A stretch of 64,000 bases of DNA from Aplidium turbinatum (Eukaryota; Chordata; Ascidiacea; Aplousobranchia; Polyclinidae). Shown here in pieces: positions 35,236-46,700 of this stretch (position 1 is the first letter of the stretch; each line of letters starts with the position of its first letter). A model generated the notes under the pieces. The model worked only from the letters and a program-made list of their open reading frames with translations, was not told where the DNA came from and searched no databases. The DNA is taken from positions 11,012,798 to 11,076,797 of the forward strand of contig OU964925.1 of NCBI GenBank assembly GCA_918807975.1, read 5' to 3'. A program made the translations under genes and the position numbers.

Positions 35236-35556
35236 AATGAAGAGGAATAACAGCGGACAAATAAATAAAGATGTCTACACAATCATGTATTCTGGAAACA
35301 ATAAGCAGTCAAGTGGAGAAGGAGTTAAAATTAATCCTGAATTTGCAAACAATATTATGGGATTCTGTGTGGTTTCTGACAGAATTTTGATGGTTAAGAT
35401 AAAAAATTTACACCAAAATCTATGTTTAATACAAGTTTATGCGCCCACTTCAGATTTTACAGATGAGGAGGTCACTTGTTTCTAAACGATTTGAACGAAG
35501 TGTTGAAAGAATGTTAACATAATGAGTTGGAAATAATTTTGAGAGACTTTAATGGG

Positions 35557-37126
35557 AAATTCAAAGAAAATGAAGGGGTGTACCAGCAAACATCTATAGG
35601 ATTGGCCCATGATACAAGAGAAGGATCCCCAGAGGATACAAACTGATATGAATGAATCAACAAGTGAATAAAAAAATAACAGTTAACCTCTCAAGTACAT
35701 GTAGCTCCACACAGAGTGAAATTTACATGCCTTTTGACTCTTTTTTATTTCTTTAAAAGTATTATTGACTCAAAAAGAATGTCTAAAAAGACATTACGAA
35801 AAGTAACTACGGACAAAGGCCAGTGTTTCGATCTTCCGATCTCTTCAGCGTAGTAAAGTGAAAGTAGAAAGTTGTCTTGAAGTGTTGGTTGAGATGATGA
35901 TTTGAAACTTGAGTGATTGTTGTGAGACAATGAGACTGGATTTAAGTTTTAAATTTGGACCTCAGCGAAACGTAGTTTTACCGCCTGTTAGAAGGTGTGA
36001 TTTTTTTAAGAGAATTTGTGCTAAGAAATGGCAGGAATTTGTTAAAAATAAAAACTAGAAAAAAAGACAAGAATTTGCAACTGAGCTAGGACAAAACAAT
36101 CATCTGAGATGGATCTAAAATACAAGAAATTAGATTCTAGCGGCACATATAAGTATTAAAATTCAAAGAAAATGAAGGGGTGTACCAGCAAACATCTATA
36201 GGATTGGCCCATGATACAAGAGAAGGATCCCCAGAGGATACAAACTGATATGAATGAATCAACAAGTGAATAAAAAAATAACAGTTAACCTCTCAAGTAC
36301 ATGTAGCTCCACACAGAGTGAAATTTACATGCCTTTTGACTCTTTTTTATTTCTTTAAAAGTATTATTGACTCAAAAAGAATGTCTAAAAAGACATTACG
36401 AAAAGTAACTACGGACAAAGGCCAGTGTTTCGATCTTCCGATCTCTTCAGCGTAGTAAAGTGAAAGTAGAAAGTTGTCTTGAAGTGTTGGTTGAGATGAT
36501 GATTTGAAACTTGAGTGATTGTTGTGAGACAATGAGACTGGATTTAAGTTTTAAATTTGGACCTCAGCGAAACGTAGTTTTACCGCCTGTTAGAAGGTGT
36601 GATTTTTTTAAGAGAATTTGTGCTAAGAAATGGCAGGAATTTGTTAAAAATAAAAACTAGAAAAAAAGACAAGAATTTGCAACTGAGCTAGGACAAAAAT
36701 TCTCTTGAGCTAAAAATTCAACTGAGCTAAAAAATTCTCTTGAGCTAAAAATTCAACTGAGCTAGGACAAATTCTCTTAAAAAAATCACACCTTCTAACA
36801 GGCGGTAAAACTACGTTTCGCTGAGGTCCAAATTTAAAACTTAAATCCAGTCTCATTGTCTCACAACAATCACTCAAGTTTCAAATCATCATCTCAACCA
36901 ACACTTCAAGACAACTTTCTACTTTCACTTTACTACGCTGAAGAGATCGGAAGATCGAAACACTGGCCTTTGTCCGTAGTTACTTTTCGTAATGTCTTTT
37001 TAGACATTCTTTTTGAGTCAATAATACTTTTAAAGAAATAAAAAAGAGTCAAAAGGCATGTAAATTTCACTCTGTGTGGAGCTACATGTACTTGAGAGGT
37101 TAACTGTTATTTTTTTATTCATTTAA
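35557..37126. mobile_element. 1.57-kb insertion with a 602-bp tandem duplication and inverted copy
   Basis: Unit 1 (35557-about 36158) and unit 2 (about 36159-36713) are near-identical direct copies with a 602-bp period. 36775-37126 is an inverted copy of the last ~350 bp of the unit. The same 61-codon open frame recurs three times (35745-35930, 36347-36532, 36856-37041) with no change. A 12-bp duplication, tttaatgggaaa, flanks the block. Short direct repeats of GAGCTAAAAATTC lie at 36705-36775. No known protein is encoded. Confidence 0.75.
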
Positions 37127-37374
37127 TGGGAAAGTCGGCAAAATCGATATCGATGAAAAGTACATGGAAACATTTAGACTCGGTCAACAAAATGAGAGAG
37201 GGACAACCAGGGCCGGATGAGGGGGTACTGTAGGCCTAAGGCTATTTAGTAGAGAAGGGCCTATTTTTGCAAACGAAGCTACAAAAGTAATAAAAATACC
37301 TAGGCCTACATAAAAAATTGAAATTATTTATTGCAAAATAACATAAACATAACAGAAAAATGGGTAATGATGGC

Positions 37375-37836
37375 CAGTGGCGTAGCCGGGAATTTTGAAT
37401 GGGGGAGGGAAGTTTGATGGCCGGCGAGCATGTTCGCCTAAGATGACACCCAGTGGAGGGAGTCTGGGTGGCCTCCCTCAAAAAATTTTGAAAAATTACT
37501 TTGAATTTGGTGCATTCTGGGAGTATTTTCAACAAAAACGTGGGTATGAATATTCCTGTAAAATGGTGCTATCAGGTGGCATGGCAAAAGAATAAGATGA
37601 TGCTTTCTTCATCATTTTTCGGAAATAAAGCTAAGTCTATGATTTCTTGTTGCTAATTCCTAGCTGAGATATTTGAATGTTTGGTATTGGCAAAATTCGC
37701 TCTTGCAGTTTCGTTTAAAATTAGGCAAACTTTGTCTTAGAGACATAAAGAGGCTGAAAACATCATTTTCAATATCGTGACGTAACACGCGTGCCAAAGG
37801 GGGGGATTGAATCCCCTCCCCTTGGCTACGCCATTA
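37375..37836. mobile_element. Non-autonomous hAT (CAGTGGCGTAGCC ends)
   Basis: Left end CAGTGGCGTAGCCGGG, right end the inverse of TAATGGCGTAGCCAAGGGG, target duplication atgatggc / atgttggc. Members with similar ends are at 50551-51382 and 63849. Confidence 0.8.
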
Positions 37837-37858
37837 ATGTTGGCACATAGGCCTAGAC

Positions 37859-38331
37859 CAGGGGTCACCAAACTTTTTTCTCTGAAGGCCGGATTGCTGC
37901 GAGATTAACAGCTGCGGGCCGGATGCAAATTGCGAAACGATATACAACTATTTAGAATCTCCATTGACTTGAATTGAGCACAAAAAATTATAACAAAGTC
38001 AGCGGTGGAATAGCAAAGTTGTGACGAAAATCGAAAAGTTGCTGGAAAAGTTATCTCCTGCTGTGATACACTACAGGATATCGTGCTCTTGAAAAAACAT
38101 TACATCTTTCCAAATTTGGCCTACGTTTTCCCTATTTGTGGTGGCCCAATGATGAAGGTGCAATGTGATGGTAGCTCAAAAGCAACGTCAGTCCTTTACA
38201 AACAGTTTGGTACCGTAACTTTTTTCCTTAACAGTTGTAGTGCAGCTGTCATTTCCGCAGCACGTGGCGGGCCGGATGAAATCAGTTCGTGGGCCGGTTC
38301 CGGCCCGCGAACCGTAGTTTGGTGACCTCTG
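37859..38331. mobile_element. Non-autonomous hAT (CAGGGGTCACCAAACT ends)
   Basis: Left end CAGGGGTCACCAAACTTTTT, right end the inverse of CAGAGGTCACCAAACTACGG, target duplication gcctagac / gcctaggc. GGCCGGAT / GGGCCGG motifs repeat near both ends. It lies only 22 bp from the previous hAT. Confidence 0.85.
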
Positions 38332-38463
38332 GCCTAGGCTAATTGGTTTTGGAAACAAACACAATTTGTATTGTCAAGTTTGAAGCGGATGGAAAGATTT
38401 TGGAAAAGAAAGAAATGGATAGTAGGCACCTATGGTAATACTTTATCTTATGACACTCTAAGC

Positions 38464-38720
38464 CAGGGGTTTTCAACCTTTTTTCCACCGCGACCCCCTC
38501 AGAGCAATCAATGTAGTCTCACGCCCCCCATAAAAGTATTCAACAAAAGCATATTTAATCCAAAATTTAACCAAATTTGATTCTGAATCATGAATTTCAT
38601 GCCGCCATCCAAATATGTTTAATTTTGCTGTTTCAACGTAAACTTCCGAAACGAAAAACGTTTTTTGCGAGGTTATCACGGCTTTTATTACATTTCCTCC
38701 GATTGTTATTTCCATTTTTT
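38464..38720. mobile_element. hAT left end, right end not found
   Basis: Begins CAGGGGTTTTCAACCTTTTT with GCGACCCCCTC just inside, typical of the CAGGGGTTTTCAACC hAT class. No matching inverse terminus was found in the next several kb, so it is truncated; the end coordinate is approximate. Confidence 0.5.
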
Positions 38721-39696
38721 ATCAAGCTTAGCTGGATAATAGGAGAAAAAATAATGAGAATAATCTACGTTTTCGCACTTTCACCGGTTGAATTTATTGC
38801 AATCTTTTATGGATTTATTTAAATCAATTTCAGTGTGATGGTTGGTGCTGCATATTTTTAACTATTAAGTTTGTCAATGCGTGCACCTGTTGCTGAAAGA
38901 ACTTTCAAGCAAAATAGCCGACAATAATTTTTCTCAATGCCATTGAAAACGATACTGAGAAATCTATGTTTTGCATAGGATAGGCTACTACATAATTTTG
39001 CTTTTTTGCCATGGCGTGGTTACTGGTTAACTTTAGTCTGCACAAAACAACGTCCAAGAACTTAATTGTGAAAAATATCGAATCCTTTTCTATAGTTAAA
39101 GACTTTGCAACATCTGAAAGCTTAAACGATATTGTTACGAACAATCGTTCTTCAAATCAAACGCCACATAACTTACGTCATGGAATATTTTAAAAAATGT
39201 GCAGAGATTGCAACATATTTCGTAAGACCTGTAAAACATTGCACCTGTAGCATAACATTGCACAAACCGTTGCAACACCTGTGAAATTGCATAACAATGC
39301 ATATGGACTATTACGTCACAGCAGCTGGTTACGTGCGTTTGAAATATCTCAAGTCAGTAGGGTTACCAGATTTGGCGCTTTTACGCCCAATTGGGCTACT
39401 TTTGATTTCTCCAGGCGCCAAAAATTCGCGTTGGGCGCGCTTTTTTTGTTGGCGCCCAATTGGGCTACTTTTTTTTAAAAATATAATATAACTTTTTATG
39501 TAAAAATTGTATCATGTTTAAGATTTTTACCTAATTCGTAGTTATTTCACTGAGGAGTAGCGTTTTTGGAGACCTCGGTCAGGCAGGGTTACCAATTTGG
39601 TAGAAAGATGCCAATTTTCAAAAATGTGAATGTTTAGGGTTTAATATCTGGCAATCCTGGCAACTTAAGTGATCCAGGTTTTTGTGAAAATGCAGG
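38721..39696. other. No gene; short repeat with GCCCAATTGGGCTAC motifs
   Basis: At 39355-39480 a GGGTTACCAGATTTGGCGC start is followed by two palindromic CGCCCAATTGGGCTACTTTT motifs. A similar AGTAGCCCAA-rich stretch after a GGGTTGCCAGA start is at 28160-28240, so this is probably a decayed interspersed element. The rest shows nothing recognisable. Confidence 0.35.
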
Positions 39697-40033
39697 TGGA
39701 CATCAGTTCAGTTTGTTTTTATTTGTGATCATCACAACGAAAAACAATATATGTCAAACATATGCAGGGGTCTTAAACAGACAGGGTGTTCAGTGACGGC
39801 AAAGCAACAGCGGGGGGTCTGGGGGGTCTCCCCCAGAAAATTTTTAAAACTAACATTGAATTTGGTCCGTTCTGAGAGCATTTTCAGCACAAATTGTGAA
39901 GATGAACAGAACTGACAAAAATAATGTTGTCGGAATGGAGAAGAATACAACATAGATATTTATTTGACAGCGCCTATTGAATGAAAGACTTAATAATATC
40001 AAACATTAAGTTGCATTTCTAAAGTCACATACT

Positions 40034-40182
40034 TCAGTTCAGTTTTTATTTCCGACCATCAAAACGAACAATATTACTTGCCATAACACAGCAGGAGTCT
40101 GAAAAAATGCGAAAGTTAAAGCGTGCTCGAGATTGAAATGATTTACTTCATGCAAGAATTAGGCACGGTCGCAACACCTTAA
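40034..40182 (+). repeat. Interspersed CAGTTCAGTTT repeat, copy 2
   Basis: Same start and GGCACGGTCGCAACACCTTAA end as 35064-35235. It directly precedes transposase-like copy B. A start-only fragment lies at 39700-39780. Confidence 0.65.
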
Positions 40183-40189
40183 GAAACAT

Positions 40190-41566
40190 TTGTGGTATTT
40201 AACAGAGGAAATAATTCCATTATCACTGTTTAGTGCCAATATTTCTAATGCTGACAAGGATGCAATTTCTCAGAAATTGCAACAACAACAAAACAATAAT
40301 GGGATTTTCCTGAAAAGATTTGGAATTGGATTTGGAAAGCCAATTTTTCCAGATGTCACTGAACTTAGTGAAAATGCTTCCCTGCCTGATTTTGTCGGTC
40401 CCGAGTCGTGGAACTTTTTTCATCTCATGAAGATAAACTCCTCATTTCTTTCTAAGTCATCCGATGAGTGGCATAAAGAACAATCATATGTTGAGGCGAA
40501 AAAGAAAGTTGATGCTTTCAGAGTCGTTAATGATGCCGCTGAGCGAGGCGTCAAGTTGGCTCATGACTTCTTGTCAACTTCAAACCTTGAAGAACGCTAC
40601 CAAAACCTTCTTCAAGTAGTCGAAAATGCGAGGAAGGTATTTACCTAATCTACGTACTCGACAACTACAGTCTGAGGGCACATGGTTTTTAACCATGTAA
40701 TTGTCAAAGTACTGACTGTATAACTACATAAAGTGTTGTCAGCTTACACAACGTTGCAATCAGCATTATTTGCAGCCTGTCATAGCATACCAGTAGCCTA
40801 TTATGCTGCATTTTACTTTGTAATTAGATACTAGATAGTTGTGTGTTATTAATTGCCATTTTACCTTTCCATTTCTCTATTATTGCAAGCGTTAAAATAA
40901 ATGTAGGCCTCCATAAATTTTACGCTATTGTGATTTTGTTGTTGAGTAGTGGATGTCTGGACTCTAAGCATTGTGCTTTGTGTTTATCTTTTTGTGTTAC
41001 GTTTTTACTGACTATGTTTAGTGCGTAAAAATCCAAACTTTTGTTTTTGAGTCCAAGTTCCGTACAAACATAGCTGAGATTTTGATCTTCAAAGACCAAA
41101 AAGGTTTCAATAAACAAAAACGATTAGTCAATGATTTTACTTTTGATTCTTCAAATGCTGTAGTAATTTCATCTCAATAGGTATTTTCTTTACATGGATC
41201 CTTTTTTATAATGCATAAAACCTCATATTTTTAGGCATTTTTCATAATTGTTGAACATATACAATTGACACATGGTCTGTACGATTGTAAATTAGTAAGT
41301 AAGTTCACCAGAAAGTGTTCGAAGTTCAAATACTCCGTAACTGAAAAGAAATGTCTGAGTTTTGATGATCTAGAGAGGATTTTACTATTGAAATTGTGCA
41401 AATTTACCTTTAAAAACTTTAAACTTAATCTGCACGTCCAAATTTTATCAAAACTTGTTGAAATTTCTCACATATGCTTTTTTTACCAAGTGTCACATAC
41501 AAAAAAAAGTTCAGGTGTATCGGACGCAATTTTAATTTTTGAGGGGCGCCTGTGGCACCCTAAGCC
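40190..41566 (+). pseudogene. Transposase-like gene of unassigned DDE-type family, copy B (C-terminal part)
   Basis: An uninterrupted frame of 152 codons ends at 40648. It begins MWYLTEEIIPLSLFS, where copy A leaves off in the family order. It then carries FVGPESWNFFHLMKIN, VNDAAERGVKLAHDF and a coiled C-terminus. The E in NDAAERG is a candidate catalytic acid. The 3' flank 41265-41566 is shared with 34130-34290 in copy A (CTGCACRTCCAA, AAAAAGTTCAGGTG, GGGCGCCTGTGGCACCCTAA), so 41566 is near the element's end. The N-terminal two thirds are missing from this copy. Confidence 0.6.
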
Positions 41567-41589
41567 TCATGGTACATTACTCCGTACGG

Positions 41590-43545
41590 TTAGCTCAAGA
41601 GTTACATATTCGACTCAAGATCACGCGGCGCTGATTCGACTCTCGGGGTGTGTGTTTGAGCAACTCATTGCAGGACTGCTCTCCATTTAGCGGCAGATAG
41701 TGGATAAAGTAGTTCCTCAACAACAACATTTCAACAATCGGAAAACTTCACTCTGCCAATCTCGGTAGCCGGCACTGCTTCAAAAACCTTGACAAGTAGG
41801 CTATGCAAAACTAACAGGAATACAGTGTTGTAGCCTACTTTTTGTTGACGCTGAGGCTAGCGCCGTCAGTTAATTTTTTAGTTGACGGAAGTGGTAGCGC
41901 CGTCAACTATTTTGCCAATTTTAAGCGTCAAGCGCTATGCGTCATTTTTTGTTTTCATGGAAAATTTCGTTTCACATTGAAAGTTTCACAATGTATTCTG
42001 GCCAGCGCGACTCAACCAAATTACCCGCTTTCGCGGTTGGAATGACTAGGCTACCTGGAATACAAGCGGAAGAAGTTCGCCAAATGGTGATCACTAGGGC
42101 CATTTTTATTTTGACGTAAAAAAAAATTTTTTGACTTTGTTTTATCAAATTTTGACTTTATTTTGACCTAACGAAATTGCTTATTTGTAGCTAGAGGCCA
42201 CAGTTCTTCCTTGAATTGATACCAGTTACCCAAACATAATATTTTGTCGATTTCAGACCCAAACGTAATATTTTGTCGAAAAGTCAAGTTGTTTTATGGA
42301 TTATAAAAAGCGCATCTTGTTTTTTGACGAAAGATTTTGTCCTTGTGGAAAGGACACTTTGCCTCGATTTTCTCCGCATGGTAAATTAAATTCATCAGCA
42401 AAATCTCGACAAAGGTTTAAATCTGAAGACAATTTAGCTTGCTTCTAAGGCATTTTTGTATTACAGAATGTCAGTAGGCTATTGCTAAAATCTAAACTGT
42501 TGATCTTCGAAAAGACCACGTTTGTCAAGAAGAAGTGTTTTATAAGAATTATTTAATTCCACAACAATGAATAGACAATGGACAATTTGCGATAAAAGTT
42601 ACTGCTAATCCAAGCGGGTATTGTGATATATTTCCTGCTTTTATGGGTTAATATGGTTTAATTGTGTCCCAGTTGCTGATTTACAATGCTTCCACGAGGA
42701 TTTTGACAAAAATTACTCTCAAGAAACACAAAAAGTTTGTTAAAAGCCATAATTTGACAAATTTTGACTTTATTTTGATTTATAAACTTCTTAGAAACAC
42801 TCCCTTAGGTGTTGAAAACAACTTTATTCTTTGATTTGTGGAGAGACGAGGTCCTTAAAATCCATATCGTGAGCAGTAGCCTATCGAGAACGAGGGATCA
42901 AAAAGAGAAAGCGAAAAATTAATAAATGTCATCGCGGAGGTTGAAGATACTATATTTCAAGAGATGCCCCTGAAAAGAGCGATGCTGGTGCAGTGGACCT
43001 CGTTAAAAGATTTATATATGCTAAGCCATCACAGCACGCTTGGAACAGCTATCCCTTTCCAAGTAGGCTAAACGTTTTCAAGGCTTGTTTTTGAAATACA
43101 ACACACCAGTACCATTCAGCGCTGCTGTGGAACGCATGTTTTCACTTGGAAAGGACATTATGCGTCCCAAACGCAGCAAATTGTAAGACAAACGTTTTGA
43201 AATGCTTGTCTTTCTACAAGGAAATAACTATAAGAAGCTAAGCAGCTAATTACAATACAGTCTCAAAACATAAAACCTGCTCTTTATTCATAGCCATTGT
43301 TAGCAACTTGGTTGCAATACTTTCGTTTTGTCAGACCTTGGCTAAAATAGCGCTGACGTTGACGCCATCAATTTCTTTAAGAGCTGACGCAGTACCTACT
43401 TTTCGCCGTAAAGTTTTTAGGCAATTCTCGCTGACGCTGACGCCGTCAATTTATTTCATTGACGCGTAACCTACAACACTGCAGGAACATCGAACAACCC
43501 ATCGAGGCTTTGTCCAGTCCGAGAATAAAGACTCAAAACCTTCAC
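41590..43545 (+). repeat. SINE split by a hAT insertion
   Basis: The two halves, 41590-41822 and 43482-43545, together match the SINE at 25417-25731 in order: tRNA-like head (GTTAGCTCAAGAGTTAC), CAACATTTCAACAATCGGAA, CTCTGCCAATCTCGGTAGCC, then GAGGCTTTGTCCAGTCCGAG and the tail. The interval between is the hAT at 41823-43481. Confidence 0.85.
41823..43481 (+). mobile_element. hAT element inserted in a SINE
   Basis: Ends CAGTGTTGTAGCCTAC and the inverse of CAGTGTTGTAGGTTACGCG, target duplication caggaata / caggaaca. Subterminal TGACGCTGACGCCGTCAA motifs occur at both ends. Near the right end, about 43090-43240, the plus strand reads YNTPVPFSAAVERMFSLGKD then MRPKRSKL, a hAT C-terminal dimerisation region. 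The rest of the transposase is missing or decayed. A reversed piece of this family lies inside the hAT at 26341-28011. Confidence 0.85.
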
Positions 43546-43738
43546 CATAGGCTATAGCCTACCTTGGTGACTATTGTTTTGTTTGTGCAACTAGTTTTAT
43601 TTCACGTTAAAATAATAAGCTGGTTTGGTGTAGCTTCGTAGGCTATCTTAGGTAGGCTACGGGCTGTACTTTAAGTCTCTAAATCAGCGTATGCATGCTG
43701 TCTAAAATGGGATAGTCTAAGCTTTATTTACACAGAGC

Positions 43739-46700
43739 TTAAAGCTTGGTCATCATTGTTTCGTTTAGAAAGACGTCTTCTTTTTTATTAAGTAGGCTTA
43801 TGCTTGTGGACCGTTTCTGCACAAGTGGTTCCAGAAGTAGTTTTTGTAGACGCATAAACGGCCATTCAACGCAAACGCATAATCCAAAAGAAAGAGTAAA
43901 AGTAATGACAAGAGTTCCTGCAAAATACAAAAAAAACTTAACCTTTAAAATCAACATTTCCTTGATATCAAAAGTCTAACGTCCACGCAGTCTTCAGAAG
44001 CAAGTAGGCTACAGTAATTTAGAGTAGGCCAGATAAAATAAAAAAAAATATTGTGTGAAATCAAGAGCTCTGAAAGGAGAAAGTTATAGAGTGACCGAGG
44101 ATCGAAATCGACAACAAATGATGACTATAAGAACAAAAAATAAATATGTAACAGTGAATTCTTACAGTAGGCTACCGGGCGTAGCTTGAAAGCTTAGTAT
44201 GCTGAATTTTTTTCTGGCCTATGGCGTAAGTAAGCTACAGACCAAAAATGGCTTTAGTTCTTAAAGTAACGAATGGAGTCTCAACTTTGGCTTATCTACT
44301 GGCTCAGAAAAATTCTAATCATGCCTCAATAAGGCGTTAGTAGTTAGAGATTTCAATGTAGCCTATCAACAACCAGTCAATTCTTCCAATAAGTTGTTAG
44401 CTTTAACGTTGTAGGCTAGCATCAGAAATGTATGCCTACTGATTACAGGTGTAGGCTATGACTAAAAACAGCTCCATGTTTGAATACCGGGAATAATTAA
44501 ATAACTTCTTGAGGCGAAATGACCAAGGGTCTAAAGTCTAAACTACCGCTGTTCAACCTCTGTGCACGGTGCACCAAAATATGCTCGGGTCGCACCACAG
44601 CAAAAAGGTACACAAAGGTGCATCACAAACTCGTCACACTAAAGTGACTAAACAGACGCCTTTCAAACAAGCTTTTTTGTTAGCAAAAACAATCTATTAA
44701 TCAACATGTATTTAATTTGTAACAGATTGAAATTATTATGATATTCAGCCACATTGAAATTGAAAGCAGCAGCAGATTTGATACATGGGGGAAACAAATA
44801 ACTGATAAAGTTTCAAAAATTTCTCTGACGAATACCACAGTTTATTGCCGATGTTTAAGTATAACAACAAACTTGGAGGATCAGTTGATAAAAAATTAAA
44901 GGGAAGCCCCTTGTTTCATTTGCCATCCAGTAAGATGAAACAACTGATGTAGCCTATATTAAAAAGCTCAACTCATTGTGTTTTGTAGATTTGCTGATAT
45001 TGCACGTAAAAAAAATACAGCATTACAGAGCGTTGATTATTTTGAAAACCGCTCGGAGTGGATGCAACCGCCAATTATATTTTTGAGATATTGGATGGTT
45101 ATGTGATTGATGGATTGATTGAATCTTTATCCTCGGACTGGGAAAGCGTCTTGCAGAGCGTAATCCTGGCAGTTTCGCATACTTATAGAGGCTTTGAATC
45201 ACTGACGCAGGCCCGGTCACCGAGATTGACAGAGTGAAGTTTCCGGTTGAAGTCTTGTTGCCAGGGAATTATTCCATCCATTAGATGCCGCTAAATGGAG
45301 AGCAGTCCTTAACGTGTGTTGCTCAAGCGCACACCCTGAGAGTCGACCAGCGCAGCTTGATCTTGAAGCTTCTTCATTCCAGAAGTTACGAGCTAACTAA
45401 TTGATCTATCGAAGAAGAAAGCACTCGGTTGGGGAAAATATAAATCAGTTATCACTGATGGCGTAGCTGCAATGCAAAATCTATCAACGGTGTCGTTAAA
45501 AAAATAAAGAACTTTCTCCCAAATGTGTTTCTTTTCATTGCATCCTACCTCATGAAGGTCTTGTTGCAAAGAAAATTAAAACAACTTCTTGAAGTAGTTT
45601 TATGAAAGTCGTATTATTGTCGTCATTATCTCCTCGACTTTCACAAAACTACTCCAGGAAGTTGTTAGTATTGTTTACTATATTCGAAGCCATGTAAAAT
45701 AAGTGCAGGACATTCACTAAGTCGTGGGAACAAATATATGCGTCATTCCCAGAATTGTTCTTGCATGCGGAGATACAGTGGCTCTCCAAAGGCAAAGTTC
45801 TTTGCCGTATCCTTCTGCTCAGAGAAGAATTTGGAGTTTTTTTGAAGGAAGAGGGTGGCCAAGGTGCTTACAAATTTTATGACAATTTTGGTTGGCACAA
45901 TTTGCGTATATGGCTTCCCTTTTCGAAAAACTTAATAAACTTAAACAGACTTCGCAGAAAACAGCATTTTATATTTTTGAAAGTAGGCTACTAAGGCCAA
46001 TGTCCAAAATCAATACTATACAGAAGAAGCTATCACGAATTTATTTTTGAAAAGCAACTGCTTCCACTTGTTGAAGGCTATCTTAGATTATTGCAAAATA
46101 ATTTTGAAGAATATTTCAACGTTGAACAGAACGCCACACGCATGATAGACTTACTACAGAACTCGAAGATTTAATTCATCTCCAGTCGAAAGCATTAATT
46201 AAAAACCCCATACGCTGATTTCTGGGTACACCGGTTATATTCGCCAGAATACATAGCAGAAAAGACAACTTCCGTGCTAATTCAAATGCCAACTACGTAC
46301 TTTTGCGAAGGTAATTTATCTTGTTTTTGTGAAATCCCATCAAAAAAAAATATCAATCACACACATTGATAAAGGTAAAAATTGAAATGGATATCTTTCC
46401 TTAGCGTGAGTTCTTGGTTTGTGTTTTTGTGTTATGCAGGCTTACCCCCAATGTTTGAAAATTTAGATATACTGTAGTGGATGAAAGGCAAGGAAGCCAA
46501 TCTTCATGTCCACCTTAAACATGCCATAAAATATCCTGCCAAAGACACAGTGTCGATAGGCATGCTCTTTAGCGGTGTCGAACCGGCGCCCTTTCGTTTG
46601 CGGTGCCAGGACTCTCAAACCTCGGCTATTCAGCAGCCGATGACCATGAAATGACCAACCGTTCTTGGTTATTAGGCTAGCATTCAGGTAAAAAAAGTCA

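Larger units (their letters stand above)
34800..37205 (+). pseudogene. LINE endonuclease fragment (RTE/CFDP2-like)
   Basis: Plus-strand pieces follow the order of a LINE apurinic-like endonuclease. About 34950-35060 gives FKIATWNVLTL. 35237-35485 gives YTIMYSGNNKQSSGEG, MGFCVVSDRILMVKIK and LIQVYAPTSDFTDEEV. About 35525-35556 gives LRDFNGK. After the insertion, about 37127-37205 gives GKVGKID and RLGQQNERG. The pattern matches proteins labelled craniofacial development protein 2-like, which are RTE-type LINE endonucleases. A 170-bp repeat interrupts it at 35064-35235, a 1.57-kb insertion at 35557-37126, and the reverse transcriptase is absent. Confidence 0.75.

Noticed and set aside
35745-37041. 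Identical 61-codon frame in three copies as a conserved gene
   Set aside because: The whole underlying DNA is duplicated with equal identity, so there is no sign of selection on the frame.
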